Source: Chloroflexota bacterium
Lineage (GTDB): Bacteria; Chloroflexota; UBA6077; FW602-bin22; CADDYW01
Direction of reading: 5' to 3'
DNA length: 64,000 bases
NCBI GenBank assembly: GCA_021324795.1
Contig: JAJPIK010000086.1
Location: forward strand, 1 to 64,000
Below the pieces are notes generated by a model that searched no databases, was not told the DNA's origin, and saw nothing but the letters and a program-made list of their open reading frames with translations. How positions within the stretch are numbered: the first letter of the stretch is position 1; the number at the start of each line of letters is the position of its first letter. Both the position numbers and the translations under genes were made by a program. Shown one piece after another: positions 24,219 through 32,358 of this stretch.

Positions 24219-24370
24219 CGGAGTACTCCCCCAGCATTGGAGAGTGCCATCCGCGCGCCGCGCCCGGATCCCTTCAGCGCCCGATCAGCCGGCGATCACG
24301 GAGCCAACCATTCTGCCTGCAAGCGGCGTACCAACGCCAGTGGCAGTCATGATCTGGAGAGCCAAGCCAA

Positions 24371-24394
24371 ACTCATCACTCATCACTCGTTACT
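24371..24394 (-). repeat. Heptanucleotide repeat copy across the KimA-like stop
   Basis: Minus strand reads AGTAACG, AGTGATG, AGTGATG, AGT: three exact-register 7-mers. It encodes the last residues TSDE and the stop of the KimA-like protein. Sixteen nucleotides are identical to the 10241-10256 copy. Confidence 0.65.
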
Positions 24395-26457
24395 GCTACT
24401 GCAGCCTTGTCTCGCTGGATGTGGTAGGGAACGCTGGCAACGATTACCCCCGGGCGGAAGAGGAGCGCGGCTTTCAGCAGCAGCGCGGTCTGATTGTGGA
24501 GCAAGTGCTCCCACCAGCGCGACGGGACGAACTCGGGCAGGACGACCATAATCGTGTCGGTGGGGTGATGTTCATGGACGGTATCGAGATAAGCGAGCAA
24601 TGGGCCAACCAGCGAGCGATAGGGAGACTCGATGATCACGAGCTGGCTGTTGCCATCGATCTTCTCCTCCCATTCCCGCTGCAGCTCTTTCGCTGCCTCC
24701 AGGTCGTCGGTGACGTGAACGCCGGTCACCGTCCCGGAAACAGCACGAGCAAAAGCAAGCGCCTGGCGAGCCGGAAGATTCATCGCGCCGATCGGGACGA
24801 CGACCCGCAAGCGGACGTCGGATGGATCGAGGGGTGTCTCGGGAGCGGTTTGGGTCGCGACCAGTCGGTAGTGACCTTGGATTAGCAAGCACATCGCGAC
24901 GAGGAGGGGGATCAGGATCATCACGATCCAGACGCCCTCGTGGAACTTGGTCACGCCGATGACCACGGTGACAATCCCGGTGAGGATCGCCCCAAGACCG
25001 TTTACCAGGATGCTTCGTCGCCAATTGGGGCCACGGATCCGGAGCCACCGAACAACCATGCCAGTTTGGCTAAGAGTAAATGAAATGAAAACTCCAATTG
25101 CATACAAGCCAATCAGCGCATCGACGCTTCCTCGAAAGACGATGATCAGGATGATCGCCATCAAAGCCAGTGCCATGATGCCATTGCTGTACGCCAGGCG
25201 ATCACCACGGAAGGCGAACTGATGAGGCATGTAGCCATCGCGAGCAAGGATCGAGACAAGCAATGGGAAGCCATTGAAGCTCGTGTTGGCCGCGAGCAAC
25301 AGAATCAGGGCGGTCGAAAACTGAATGAGGAAGTAGTATGGCCCACGCCCGGTTACTGCCCGGGCGATCTGGCTGATGACTGTCTCTTGCGTGTTCGGAA
25401 TGATGCTCAGGTGAGTGCCAAGGATCGAGACGCCCAAGAAGAGCGTTGCGAGGACAAATGCCATCCAGATCATTGTCGTCCGGGCGTTTTTCGTGGCCGG
25501 CTCTTTGAAGGCCGGGACACCATTCGAGATCGCTTCGACGCCGGTCATGGCGGTACAGCCTTGAGCAAAGGCGGTGAGCAGGAGGAAGAGGTCAAGTGTC
25601 CGAGAGGGCGGAGGCGGTGGAACGGCCGGCACGTAGCTGACCCCACCCATGGAGATCCGAACGATGCCGTAAATGATCAAACCGTATAAGCTAAAAATGA
25701 AAATATAGGTCGGAACCGCGAAGATAGTGCCGGACTCACGGATGCCACGGAGATTACCGAGGGTGACCAGAATAATCGCTATAACGCAGAGGAGAACGCT
25801 GTCATTCAAAAGAGCAGGGAAAGCCGAGGTGATCGCAGCGACTCCCGCCGCGATACTCACTGCGACGGTAAGGGTATAGTCAATCATCAGAGCGGCGGCG
25901 GCGATCAAGCCGGGAATTGTCCCCAGATTGTCGCTTGAGACGATGTAGGAGCCACCACCGTTCGGATAGGCAAGGATCGTCTGACGGTAAGAGGTGACGA
26001 CGATCATCAACAGGAAAGCGATGAAGAGTGAGATGGGCAGGGTGAGGGAGAGCGCACCCACTCCCACCAGGACCAGGACCTTCATCACTTCTTCGGTCGC
26101 ATAGGCAACCGAGGAGACGGCATCGGAGGAGAATACCGCGAGAGCGCGGATCTTGTTCAACCGCTCATGGGGGGCGGCGGCAGTCGCCAGCGGAGCGCCA
26201 ATCAGAAAATGCTTGATTTGGGTGAGAGCACCGCCAATTCCGTGCTGGGGACCGGACATCTCCGGCCGAACCACGATGAACCCCGGACCCGAGCGACGTG
26301 AGCTGCGGTGGCGAGCAATGCGGACGAGGCTATCCCCCGGCTTCTGGCCTGGTACGACCTCGTGCCATTCGAGATCAGGACGCCGCCGCGCGGCTGAGCT
26401 TACCGGATCTTCGGATGCTCCTTCAACTGAATGGTCGGCCATCGAAGCTAACCCCAT
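24376..26457 (-). CDS. KimA-like APC potassium importer
   Basis: 693 residues. After an N-terminal extension of about 85 residues, the core matches the KimA/YdaO branch of the APC superfamily: LAVFSSDAVSSVAYATEEVM, YPNGGGSYIVSSDNLG, LMIDYTLTVAVSIAAGVAAI and NLRGIRESGTIFAVPTYIFI. Twelve helices are followed by a soluble C-terminal domain of about 150 residues (VRLRVVVPIGAMNLPARQAL). Bacillus KimA is a K+/H+ symporter controlled by c-di-AMP. The same function is inferred here. No ydaO-type riboswitch was seen upstream. ATG 26442 is an alternative start. Confidence 0.85.
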   Translation of the reverse strand: MGLASMADHSVEGASEDPVSSAARRRPDLEWHEVVPGQKPGDSLVRIARHRSSRRSGPGFIVVRPEMSGPQHGIGGALTQIKHFLIGAPLATAAAPHERLNKIRALAVFSSDAVSSVAYATEEVMKVLVLVGVGALSLTLPISLFIAFLLMIVVTSYRQTILAYPNGGGSYIVSSDNLGTIPGLIAAAALMIDYTLTVAVSIAAGVAAITSAFPALLNDSVLLCVIAIILVTLGNLRGIRESGTIFAVPTYIFIFSLYGLIIYGIVRISMGGVSYVPAVPPPPPSRTLDLFLLLTAFAQGCTAMTGVEAISNGVPAFKEPATKNARTTMIWMAFVLATLFLGVSILGTHLSIIPNTQETVISQIARAVTGRGPYYFLIQFSTALILLLAANTSFNGFPLLVSILARDGYMPHQFAFRGDRLAYSNGIMALALMAIILIIVFRGSVDALIGLYAIGVFISFTLSQTGMVVRWLRIRGPNWRRSILVNGLGAILTGIVTVVIGVTKFHEGVWIVMILIPLLVAMCLLIQGHYRLVATQTAPETPLDPSDVRLRVVVPIGAMNLPARQALAFARAVSGTVTGVHVTDDLEAAKELQREWEEKIDGNSQLVIIESPYRSLVGPLLAYLDTVHEHHPTDTIMVVLPEFVPSRWWEHLLHNQTALLLKAALLFRPGVIVASVPYHIQRDKAAVAVTSDE

Positions 26458-26686
26458 TTATCCATCAATGAATTACCGCAGGTACGAACGTAATTGTACT
26501 CCGTCGAGTCTAGATCTCCGGAGCAATTGCGGGCACAAGATCTGCGATAACCTTTGTCTTACCTAAGTCGTGTATCTCGTCCAAGTGGAAGACATTCCTG
26601 AAGAAAAAGGGCTATGACGACGAAGGAGACGGCTTGGGCGGAGCGCCATACCACTTACTCAATCGCGACAGAGGGGAAGGTACGAC

Positions 26687-27202
26687 ATGAGCATGCCTGC
26701 GTACAATCCGTTTGGCGAGATGACCTCGCTACGCGATGCAATGAACCGTCTGCTTGAAGAGAGCTATGTCCGCCCGTCATTCGGCAGCAGCCGGACGATC
26801 CCGCTTGATGTCTTTGAGACTCCTGATGACCTGGTGGTCATCGCCGCGCTGCCGGGCGCGTCGGCAGACGACGTGAACGTCACCGCGACGGGCGACACGG
26901 TAACCCTGAAGGTCAAGGTTCCGAGCGAGACTCAGAAGCCGGAATCATCGCAGTGGACCTGGTATCTCCACGAGATCCCGCACGGCGAGTTCACCCGAAC
27001 GATCGACTTGCCGGTCGAGATCAATCCCCAGAATGCCAAGGCTACCTTCCAGAATGGCCTGCTGCGCCTCGAGCTACCGAAGGTCGAAGAAGCCCGTCAG
27101 CATAAGCTCCAGATCCAGACGGGAGGGCAGACGCAGCAGAAGGTGAACGTCGGCCAGTCGGAGCAACAAATGGGGCAGCACCAAATGGGCGCCGGCCAGT
27201 AG
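26687..27202 (+). CDS. Hsp20 small heat-shock protein
   Basis: 171 residues. An alpha-crystallin domain lies at about 38-137 (IPLDVFETPDDLVVIAALPG ... FTRTIDLPVEINPQNAKATF ... NGLLRLELPK). A short N-terminal arm is present and the C-terminal tail is Gln/Gly/His-rich (about 140-171) without a clear IxI motif. AGGGGAAGG precedes the ATG. It is an ATP-independent holdase in the cytosol. No CIRCE element was seen in the 230-bp gap shared with the KimA-like gene. Confidence 0.93.
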   Translation: MSMPAYNPFGEMTSLRDAMNRLLEESYVRPSFGSSRTIPLDVFETPDDLVVIAALPGASADDVNVTATGDTVTLKVKVPSETQKPESSQWTWYLHEIPHGEFTRTIDLPVEINPQNAKATFQNGLLRLELPKVEEARQHKLQIQTGGQTQQKVNVGQSEQQMGQHQMGAGQ

Positions 27203-27392
27203 ACCGAAACCGTCGGACAGTCCCCATCTTAAACGGCACCTGGAGCAAGCAGCGGGGGCAGAGAGCGAGCGGAGAGCGGAAGATCATCTCCTTCGCGATC
27301 TCTTCTCAACGCTGCCTCTCCACATACTCAATTGTCACTCAATACAATGCGACAGCCTGGGCGACCTTGATTGAGGAGGCGAAAGCATCGGG

Positions 27393-28139
27393 TCAGGCGT
27401 CGATCTGGATGCGAGGCGCGGAGCGGGGAACGACGCGGGGAAAATTCCACCTGAGCCGCCAGAGACCTTTCAGGTCTTCCCATGCGGTCTTGACGATCTT
27501 GACGCGGCTGTCCGGATCATCGGCCCAGGCGACCGGAATCTCCTTGAGGCGATAGCCATTCTTCTCGGCGATCAGGAGCATCTCGGTGTCGAAGAACCAG
27601 GCTTGGTCCTTGACGAGTGGCAGGATGTCTTGAACTGCTCGGCGAGTCATGCCTTTGAAGCCGCATTGGGCATCCCAGAAGTGATGCCAGAAGAACAGCT
27701 TGATGATTGCGTTGTAGCAGCGCGAGATGATCTCACGCTTCAGCCCCCGCCTGACCTGAGCGCCGGGTTTCAAACGCGAGCCAAAGGCAATGTCATAGCC
27801 GGAGGTCAGTGCCTCGACGAGGGGCAGCAAGAATCGCAGGTCGGTCGAGAGATCGACGTCCATGTAGCAGACCACGTCGGCATCGCTTTCGGTCCAGGCC
27901 CGGCGCAGCGCCCGCCCTCGACCTTTCTGATCCAGGTGAACCACCCCGACCTGTCCTGGCCAGCGTGCCGCCAGCTCCTGGGCAATCGTCAAGGTATGGT
28001 CAGTCGAAGCGTTGTCGGCGACGACGATCCGCCAGCGCCAGTGCTGCCCCTGCTCGAGTAAGAATGCGCGCAGTTTGCTGACTGATCCCTCGAGATCGCG
28101 CTCTTCGTTATAGACCGGAATGACCGCGTCGACGCGCAC
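27393..28139 (-). CDS. Family 2 glycosyltransferase (dolichyl-phosphate glycosyltransferase-like)
   Basis: 248 residues: N-terminal VIPVYNEERDLEGSVSKLRA, the nucleotide-sugar motif VVADNASTDHT, and the DxD-type CYMDVDLSTDL. A characteristic AQCGFKGMTRRAVQDILP segment marks the DPM1/ALG5-like group that charges polyprenyl phosphate with a sugar. No membrane segments are evident. GTG 28139 is taken as start; a CTG nine codons upstream follows GGAGG and cannot be excluded. Sugar donor and acceptor are unknown. Confidence 0.88.
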   Translation of the reverse strand: MRVDAVIPVYNEERDLEGSVSKLRAFLLEQGQHWRWRIVVADNASTDHTLTIAQELAARWPGQVGVVHLDQKGRGRALRRAWTESDADVVCYMDVDLSTDLRFLLPLVEALTSGYDIAFGSRLKPGAQVRRGLKREIISRCYNAIIKLFFWHHFWDAQCGFKGMTRRAVQDILPLVKDQAWFFDTEMLLIAEKNGYRLKEIPVAWADDPDSRVKIVKTAWEDLKGLWRLRWNFPRVVPRSAPRIQIDA

Positions 28140-28222
28140 TGATCCGGTCGTAAGCTTCTCGTCCAGCTCGACCTCCCCTACCTGATCTCAACCGCTATGC
28201 CAGGAAAAGTATGCGCTCGGTT

Positions 28223-29161
28223 TTATCGAACGTCAACCTGGCCAACTCCCAAATGCAAAGTGAGGTCGAGGTGGCTTGGGGCCGTGCTGCTATTCAAGCT
28301 GCGGTAACCGTCGTCGGTCGCTTGGAAGCGGTCAGCCGGCACGTGGACGTTGATGAATCCACCTTTCGTGTGGATCGTTGCTCCGACTTCGGGAGGGATC
28401 ACCAGAATGAGCTGGCCGGCCCCGGCTTCAACCTCGGCTTGAGTCTGACCGGTCGACGGAAAGTAGATTGTCGTCTGACCGGCCCCGGCCGCCAAAGTGA
28501 GCTGCTGGATCTGCAAACTGCTGAGATCAAGCAACGATTGGCCAGCTCCAAGCTCACTCTTCAAAGTCAGCGGAACATCGGGGGCAAGGAGGACGCTCAG
28601 ATTCATGCCCGGTTGGCCACGCGTACTCCCGAACGGCCAGAACTGCCGCATACTACCGCGAACCATGACGGTAGCTTGCTCCTCGGTCCCGTGATTCGAG
28701 ACCTGTTGGGAAAGCGTTAAGCTCGCGGGCAGGGTGGCCTTCGCTTGGATCAGATCAGCGCTGCCGCTTGGCAAGGCACCAAGCCGGACCGTTCCGACCG
28801 GGAAGGTAAGGGTCACATTCCCACTCATTGCCTGACCAAGCGGTACGGTCACCGATTGCTGCTGAAATGGCACGCGAGCAAGACCAGCTCCGGTGAACGC
28901 CATAACGGCAGCGACCATGACGGTCGTGACGAGGACGATGATGCCGATCAACATGCTCAGGGCCGGACTGTCCCAGCCCACGAGTAGCTCGATACCAAAA
29001 AATATCAGAATGACCGGCCAGAGCTTACCGAGCGCCTCCCAGATTAACCAGGGAAGCACGCCCAGATTATTCAGCAAGAAGACGCTGCCGACGACGATCA
29101 CGAGTAAGGGAAAAAACAGGCTCGCGGTGCGCGGACCCCGATGAACTGGCCGTGTTGCCAT
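28223..29161 (-). CDS. LiaF-like membrane protein
   Basis: About 312 residues. Four hydrophobic segments lie in the first 110 residues (LFFPLLVIVVGSVFLLNNLG, VILIFFGIELLVGW and two more). A beta-repeat C-terminal domain follows with recurring GAGQ motifs (SELGAGQSLLDLSSL, AAGAGQTTIYFP, EAGAGQLILVIP), as in LiaF/DUF2154 toastrack domains. The open frame begins at TTG 29209 without SD; ATG 29161 has AAGG at 9 nt and is used. With the overlapping PspC gene it looks like an envelope-stress sensor pair. Confidence 0.8.
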   Translation of the reverse strand: MATRPVHRGPRTASLFFPLLVIVVGSVFLLNNLGVLPWLIWEALGKLWPVILIFFGIELLVGWDSPALSMLIGIIVLVTTVMVAAVMAFTGAGLARVPFQQQSVTVPLGQAMSGNVTLTFPVGTVRLGALPSGSADLIQAKATLPASLTLSQQVSNHGTEEQATVMVRGSMRQFWPFGSTRGQPGMNLSVLLAPDVPLTLKSELGAGQSLLDLSSLQIQQLTLAAGAGQTTIYFPSTGQTQAEVEAGAGQLILVIPPEVGATIHTKGGFINVHVPADRFQATDDGYRSLNSSTAPSHLDLTLHLGVGQVDVR

Positions 29162-29201
29162 CAACTCAATCCTTGCCCCCCCACGCATCAAGGGAGCCTG
29201 C

Positions 29202-29732
29202 TCACTCAACGTGCCGACGCCAGAGCAAGAACATGCCGATAATGATTAGGAAAAGTGGCCAGAAGAGATGAAAATTAAGCCAGTCAAGGAGATGGAGATT
29301 CATGGCAAGAAAGAATGTGCCCAAACTCACCAGAACCCAGCCACTCCATTGATGACGTCGGCGTCGGCGCTCGGCATGCCAGGAGCTTGCTTGCGGGGAT
29401 GAAAATCCGGTTGCACTACCGACCGAGCCGTATGGTGGCAAGCCAGTCTCTTGACCCGGCCCACCGGTGGGCGACGAATCTCCTGGGGTAGGATCGCCCG
29501 TTCCCGAAAAGCTTGTCTCGAAAGAGTTGCCCATGCCCCAGCGTGGCTCTTCGGGGATCACAATCCAGAGAATGAGATAGAGCAAGGCGACCAGGCCGCC
29601 GGTGAGGATAGTGGCGACGACAAAGACGAGCCGGACGATGGTTGGGTCGACTCCCAAATAGGAGCCGATTCCCCCACAAACCCCGCCGAGCATTCGGTCG
29701 GTCCGGTTGCGGTCCAGACGTTGGGTAATCAC
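29202..29732 (-). CDS. PspC-domain protein
   Basis: About 176 residues. An N-terminal PspC domain reads LDRNRTDRMLGGVCGGIGSY, then LGVDPTIVRLVFVVATIL with a membrane helix. A Gly/Pro/Ser-rich linker and two further short hydrophobic segments at the C-terminus follow. GTG 29732 is preferred over GTG 29738 because AAGGAGG then lies 8 nt away. PspC proteins act in envelope-stress responses. It is divergent from an ECF sigma factor operon, which suggests a shared theme. Confidence 0.85.
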   Translation of the reverse strand: MITQRLDRNRTDRMLGGVCGGIGSYLGVDPTIVRLVFVVATILTGGLVALLYLILWIVIPEEPRWGMGNSFETSFSGTGDPTPGDSSPTGGPGQETGLPPYGSVGSATGFSSPQASSWHAERRRRRHQWSGWVLVSLGTFFLAMNLHLLDWLNFHLFWPLFLIIIGMFLLWRRHVE

Positions 29733-29863
29733 CGACACTACCTCCTTAACGAAGCGTCAAGAATCGACCCGGTTACTCCGGTCCACTGATCTGACGCTTG
29801 GAACCCAGGAATTGTTGCAGCACCCCCGGGGGAGAAGAGCGATTTGCGTTTGCGCCCCTTCCT

Positions 29864-29894
29864 TGAAACAATATTCGCGTGTGTAGCGTCTAAA
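29864..29894 (+). promoter_or_regulatory. Candidate ECF-type promoter of the sigma factor gene
   Basis: TGAAAC (29864-29869), a 17-nt spacer, then CGTCTAAA (29887-29894). The pair fits the general -35 GAAAC / -10 CGTC(TAA) pattern of ECF sigma promoters. Transcription from about 29899 would give a leader of about 25 nt with AAAGGAGG before TTG 29924. Autoregulation by the ECF factor is inferred. A 10-bp CCCCCGGGGG palindrome lies at 29823-29832. Confidence 0.45.
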
Positions 29895-29923
29895 TTTTGA
29901 GAGGCGGAAAGGAGGCGGCCAAT

Positions 29924-30487
29924 TTGGCCGAGCCAGAGCCACGGCTTGTGCGGCGTGCTCAGTCAGGCGAGGTGGCCGCCTTGAGCCAATTGATTGTCGA
30001 GCAACAAGGGTACGTCTACAGTATCGCTTTGAGCCTGTTGCGCCATCCGGAAGATGCCGCGGACTTGACCCAGGATGCGTTCGTGCGATTGTGCCAGGCG
30101 ATCGGTACCTACCGGGGCGAGACCCGCTTTACGACCTGGCTCTACCGCTTGGTCGTCAACCTGGGACTCGATCGGCTGCGCCGGCGAGGTCGGAGCAAGG
30201 AAGCCGAGTTGGATGAAGAGACGATCGAGTTGACGGATCTTGATCCCATGGTGGATCCATCGCTCCGGATCGATCGCCAGGAGACCGCGGAGCGTGTCCG
30301 CGCAGCGCTCGAGACGTTGCCGACTGCCTATCGGTTGGCCTTGACCTTATACTATTTCAAAGAGTTACAATACGAAGAGATTGCCCAGGTACTCGGCTTG
30401 CCTTTGAACACGGTAAAGGCGCACATCCGCCGTGGCCGGCTTGCCCTGGCGCAGCGGCTCAGCGTGATGGATTTCCAGGAGGCATAG
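29924..30487 (+). CDS. ECF RNA polymerase sigma factor
   Basis: 187 residues from TTG 29924, chosen because AAAGGAGG ends 8 nt before it; a longer TTG frame starts at 29897. Sigma2 shows HPEDAADLTQDAFVRLCQAI and TWLYRLVVNLGLDRLRRRG. Sigma4 shows LPTAYRLALTLYYFKELQYE then VLGLPLNTVKAHIRRGR (helix-turn-helix). There is no region 1 or 3, as expected for the ECF group. Its stop shares one base with the GTG of the anti-sigma gene. Confidence 0.93.
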   Translation: MAEPEPRLVRRAQSGEVAALSQLIVEQQGYVYSIALSLLRHPEDAADLTQDAFVRLCQAIGTYRGETRFTTWLYRLVVNLGLDRLRRRGRSKEAELDEETIELTDLDPMVDPSLRIDRQETAERVRAALETLPTAYRLALTLYYFKELQYEEIAQVLGLPLNTVKAHIRRGRLALAQRLSVMDFQEA

Positions 30488-31050
30488 TGACCTGCAACGA
30501 ATGGCGACGAGATTGGCTCGACGGCGCGCCGCTGCGTGAGACAAACGCCGATTGGCAAGCCCACCGGTTCACCTGCGCTGACTGCTCGGCCTGGGAGCGT
30601 CGGCAAGAAGCGTTCGACACGGTGGTGAGCCAGGTATTATTCGTCGCACCACCCGCCGAGCTGGGCACTCGTCTGGCTTCGCTGCCATGGCGGCTTGCTC
30701 GTGCTCGGTGGCATGCACGTCCGGTGCTAGAAAGCGCCGCACCGCTGCCCCTGCCTGGACAATCGACACGCGGGTCGCTCCACGGCGCGCTCGACCTGAC
30801 GCTCTTGATTATGATTACCCTGGCCGCGGTTGGTATGGCGGCCTTCGTCCTGACCTTTGTCGCCGGTTTAGTGCTGCCGTGGCTTCAAAATCTCCTCTCC
30901 GCGCTGCCCTTTGTCTTTAATCCTGTCCTGGTCTCGGCCGCGGAAGACGTCGCTGCGACCGCGGTTCAAGCCTTCGCCACTCTCATGTTGCTTGGCCTCC
31001 TCCTCCTTCAGGTCGAGCGGTCGGCGAGCCGACCACTCGGCGAAGGATAA
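30487..31050 (+). CDS. Membrane zinc-finger anti-sigma factor
   Basis: 187 residues. The ZAS motif HxxxCxxC is visible as His26, Cys30 and Cys33, with an additional Cys3. Two or three transmembrane segments follow (LTLLIMITLAAVGMAAFVLT, and helices around 115-135 and 150-170). AGGAGG precedes the GTG start, which overlaps the sigma stop. It would hold the ECF factor at the membrane until stress releases it. Confidence 0.85.
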   Translation: MTCNEWRRDWLDGAPLRETNADWQAHRFTCADCSAWERRQEAFDTVVSQVLFVAPPAELGTRLASLPWRLARARWHARPVLESAAPLPLPGQSTRGSLHGALDLTLLIMITLAAVGMAAFVLTFVAGLVLPWLQNLLSALPFVFNPVLVSAAEDVAATAVQAFATLMLLGLLLLQVERSASRPLGEG

Positions 31051-31214
31051 AAGGGAGTGCCCCGGTGCCTATTTCCTCTCCCGAAGGGGATAAGCCAGAG
31101 TGAGGGCTCCCTGTACGTTCTTCCCTTTCCGGTGTACCCTTAAAGCTGAGTGACGCTCTATCCACCCCTGATCACTGGCCAATGGTTACTAGCCACTCAG
31201 ACGAAAGGAATCGC

Positions 31215-31358
31215 ATGACCGCTCAGCGACCGATTCGCCTCGGCTTTTTCCCCGGTGTGGTGAAGGTTTCTTGGAGGGAATTGCGCGCGGTATGGCAGTT
31301 TGCTGACGAGCTTGGTTATTCGACCGGCTGGTTGCCGGACCACTTCTATTCTGGCTAG
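31215..31358 (+). pseudogene. Luciferase-like monooxygenase N-terminal fragment
   Basis: A 47-codon frame begins ATG ACC GCT and ends TAG. It encodes PIRLGFFPGVVKVSWRELRA and then FADELGYSTGWLPDHF. This matches the first strand-helix and the ELGY...W.PDHF motif of F420/FMN luciferase-like monooxygenases, which are normally about 300 residues long. The rest of the gene is absent, since a CitE-like gene starts 19 bp later, so this is a deletion relic. Confidence 0.65.
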
Positions 31359-31377
31359 GGGCTAGGGAGGTCCTGGG

Positions 31378-32273
31378 GTGGCCAACGATTGGTCAACGCA
31401 GCTTTTGCGGAGCTTGCTGTTTGCGCCGGGGAATCATCCCCGGAAAGTGGCGAAGGTCGGGAGCTTTGGCGCCGACGCGCTGGTGTTGGATCTGGAAGAC
31501 GCGGTCGCGGTCGGCGAGAAGGAGCCGACACGCGCAGCAGTACGGTCGGCATTGCCGACCTACGAGCGTGGCCTGGTGATGGTCCGGATCAATGGATTGC
31601 AGACCGGACTGGCCCTGGCGGATCTAGAGGCGATTGTCTGCCCAATGCTCGACGCGGTTTTGGTACCGAAGGTCGAGGAGGCCGCGATGCTGAGGAGATC
31701 GACGCGGCGCTCGCTCGTTTCGAAGTGCGAGAAGGCATCGCCGTCGGGACAATTCGGGTGCTGCCGCAGATCGAGACTGCCCGGGGCGTCCTCAAAGTCG
31801 ACGAGATCGCCCTCCAGGCGCCCAAGCGCGTTCACACCTTGATCTTTGGTATGGCCGACTTTACTGCCGATCTTGGTATCGACCTGACCCCGGACGGCAC
31901 CGAGATTCTCTACGCGCGCTCGCGGGTCGTCGTCGCGGCGCGCGCAGCCGGCCTGGCCCGACCGATCGATGGACCCTACTTGCTGACCCTGCATGATCAC
32001 GCGGGATTGGTCGAAGATTGTCGCCGGGCGCGCCAGCTTGGCTTTCAAGGCAAGGTCGTGATCTATCCGCCCCACGTCGCGCCGGTGAACCAGGCGTTCT
32101 CGGCGCTGTCAGACGAAGAGCTCAAGCGGCTGCAAGAGATCGTCACGGCATTCGAAGCGGCCGAGGCGGCTGGTTCGGCGTCGATCCAGGTGAATGGTGT
32201 CTTCGTGGACTACCCGATCTACAAACGGGCGCTCCATAAGTTGGGGGTGGCCGGGGTAACCCGTCGTGAGTAG
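31378..32273 (+). pseudogene. HpcH/HpaI (CitE-like) lyase with a frameshift
   Basis: The N-terminal part (LLRSLLFAPGNHPRKVAKVG ... ADALVLDLEDAVAVGEKEPT ... VMVRINGLQT) is in one frame up to about 31686. The rest (EIDAALARFEVREGIAVGTI ... IETARGVL ... LIFGMADFTADLGIDL ... KVVIYPPHVAPVNQAFS) continues in the next frame to 32273. Loss of a single G at about 31686 (GCGGAT to GCGAT) would explain it. Restored, the protein is about 297 residues with all CitE motifs, acting on malyl- or citramalyl-CoA-type substrates. A sequencing error is possible. The next gene, a CoA-transferase, is a usual partner. Confidence 0.8.
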
Positions 32274-32358
32274 GCTGGATCACCGATCATGCCGCGGCTC
32301 GTGAGCAAATTCTCTGCATTCCGTTGGACAAGGCTTATCCTACCTTGATTGGTGATGA

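Noticed and set aside
26458-26686. Possible ydaO/kimA riboswitch or CIRCE heat-shock element
   Set aside because: Neither consensus could be matched by eye in the gap shared by the KimA-like and Hsp20 genes.
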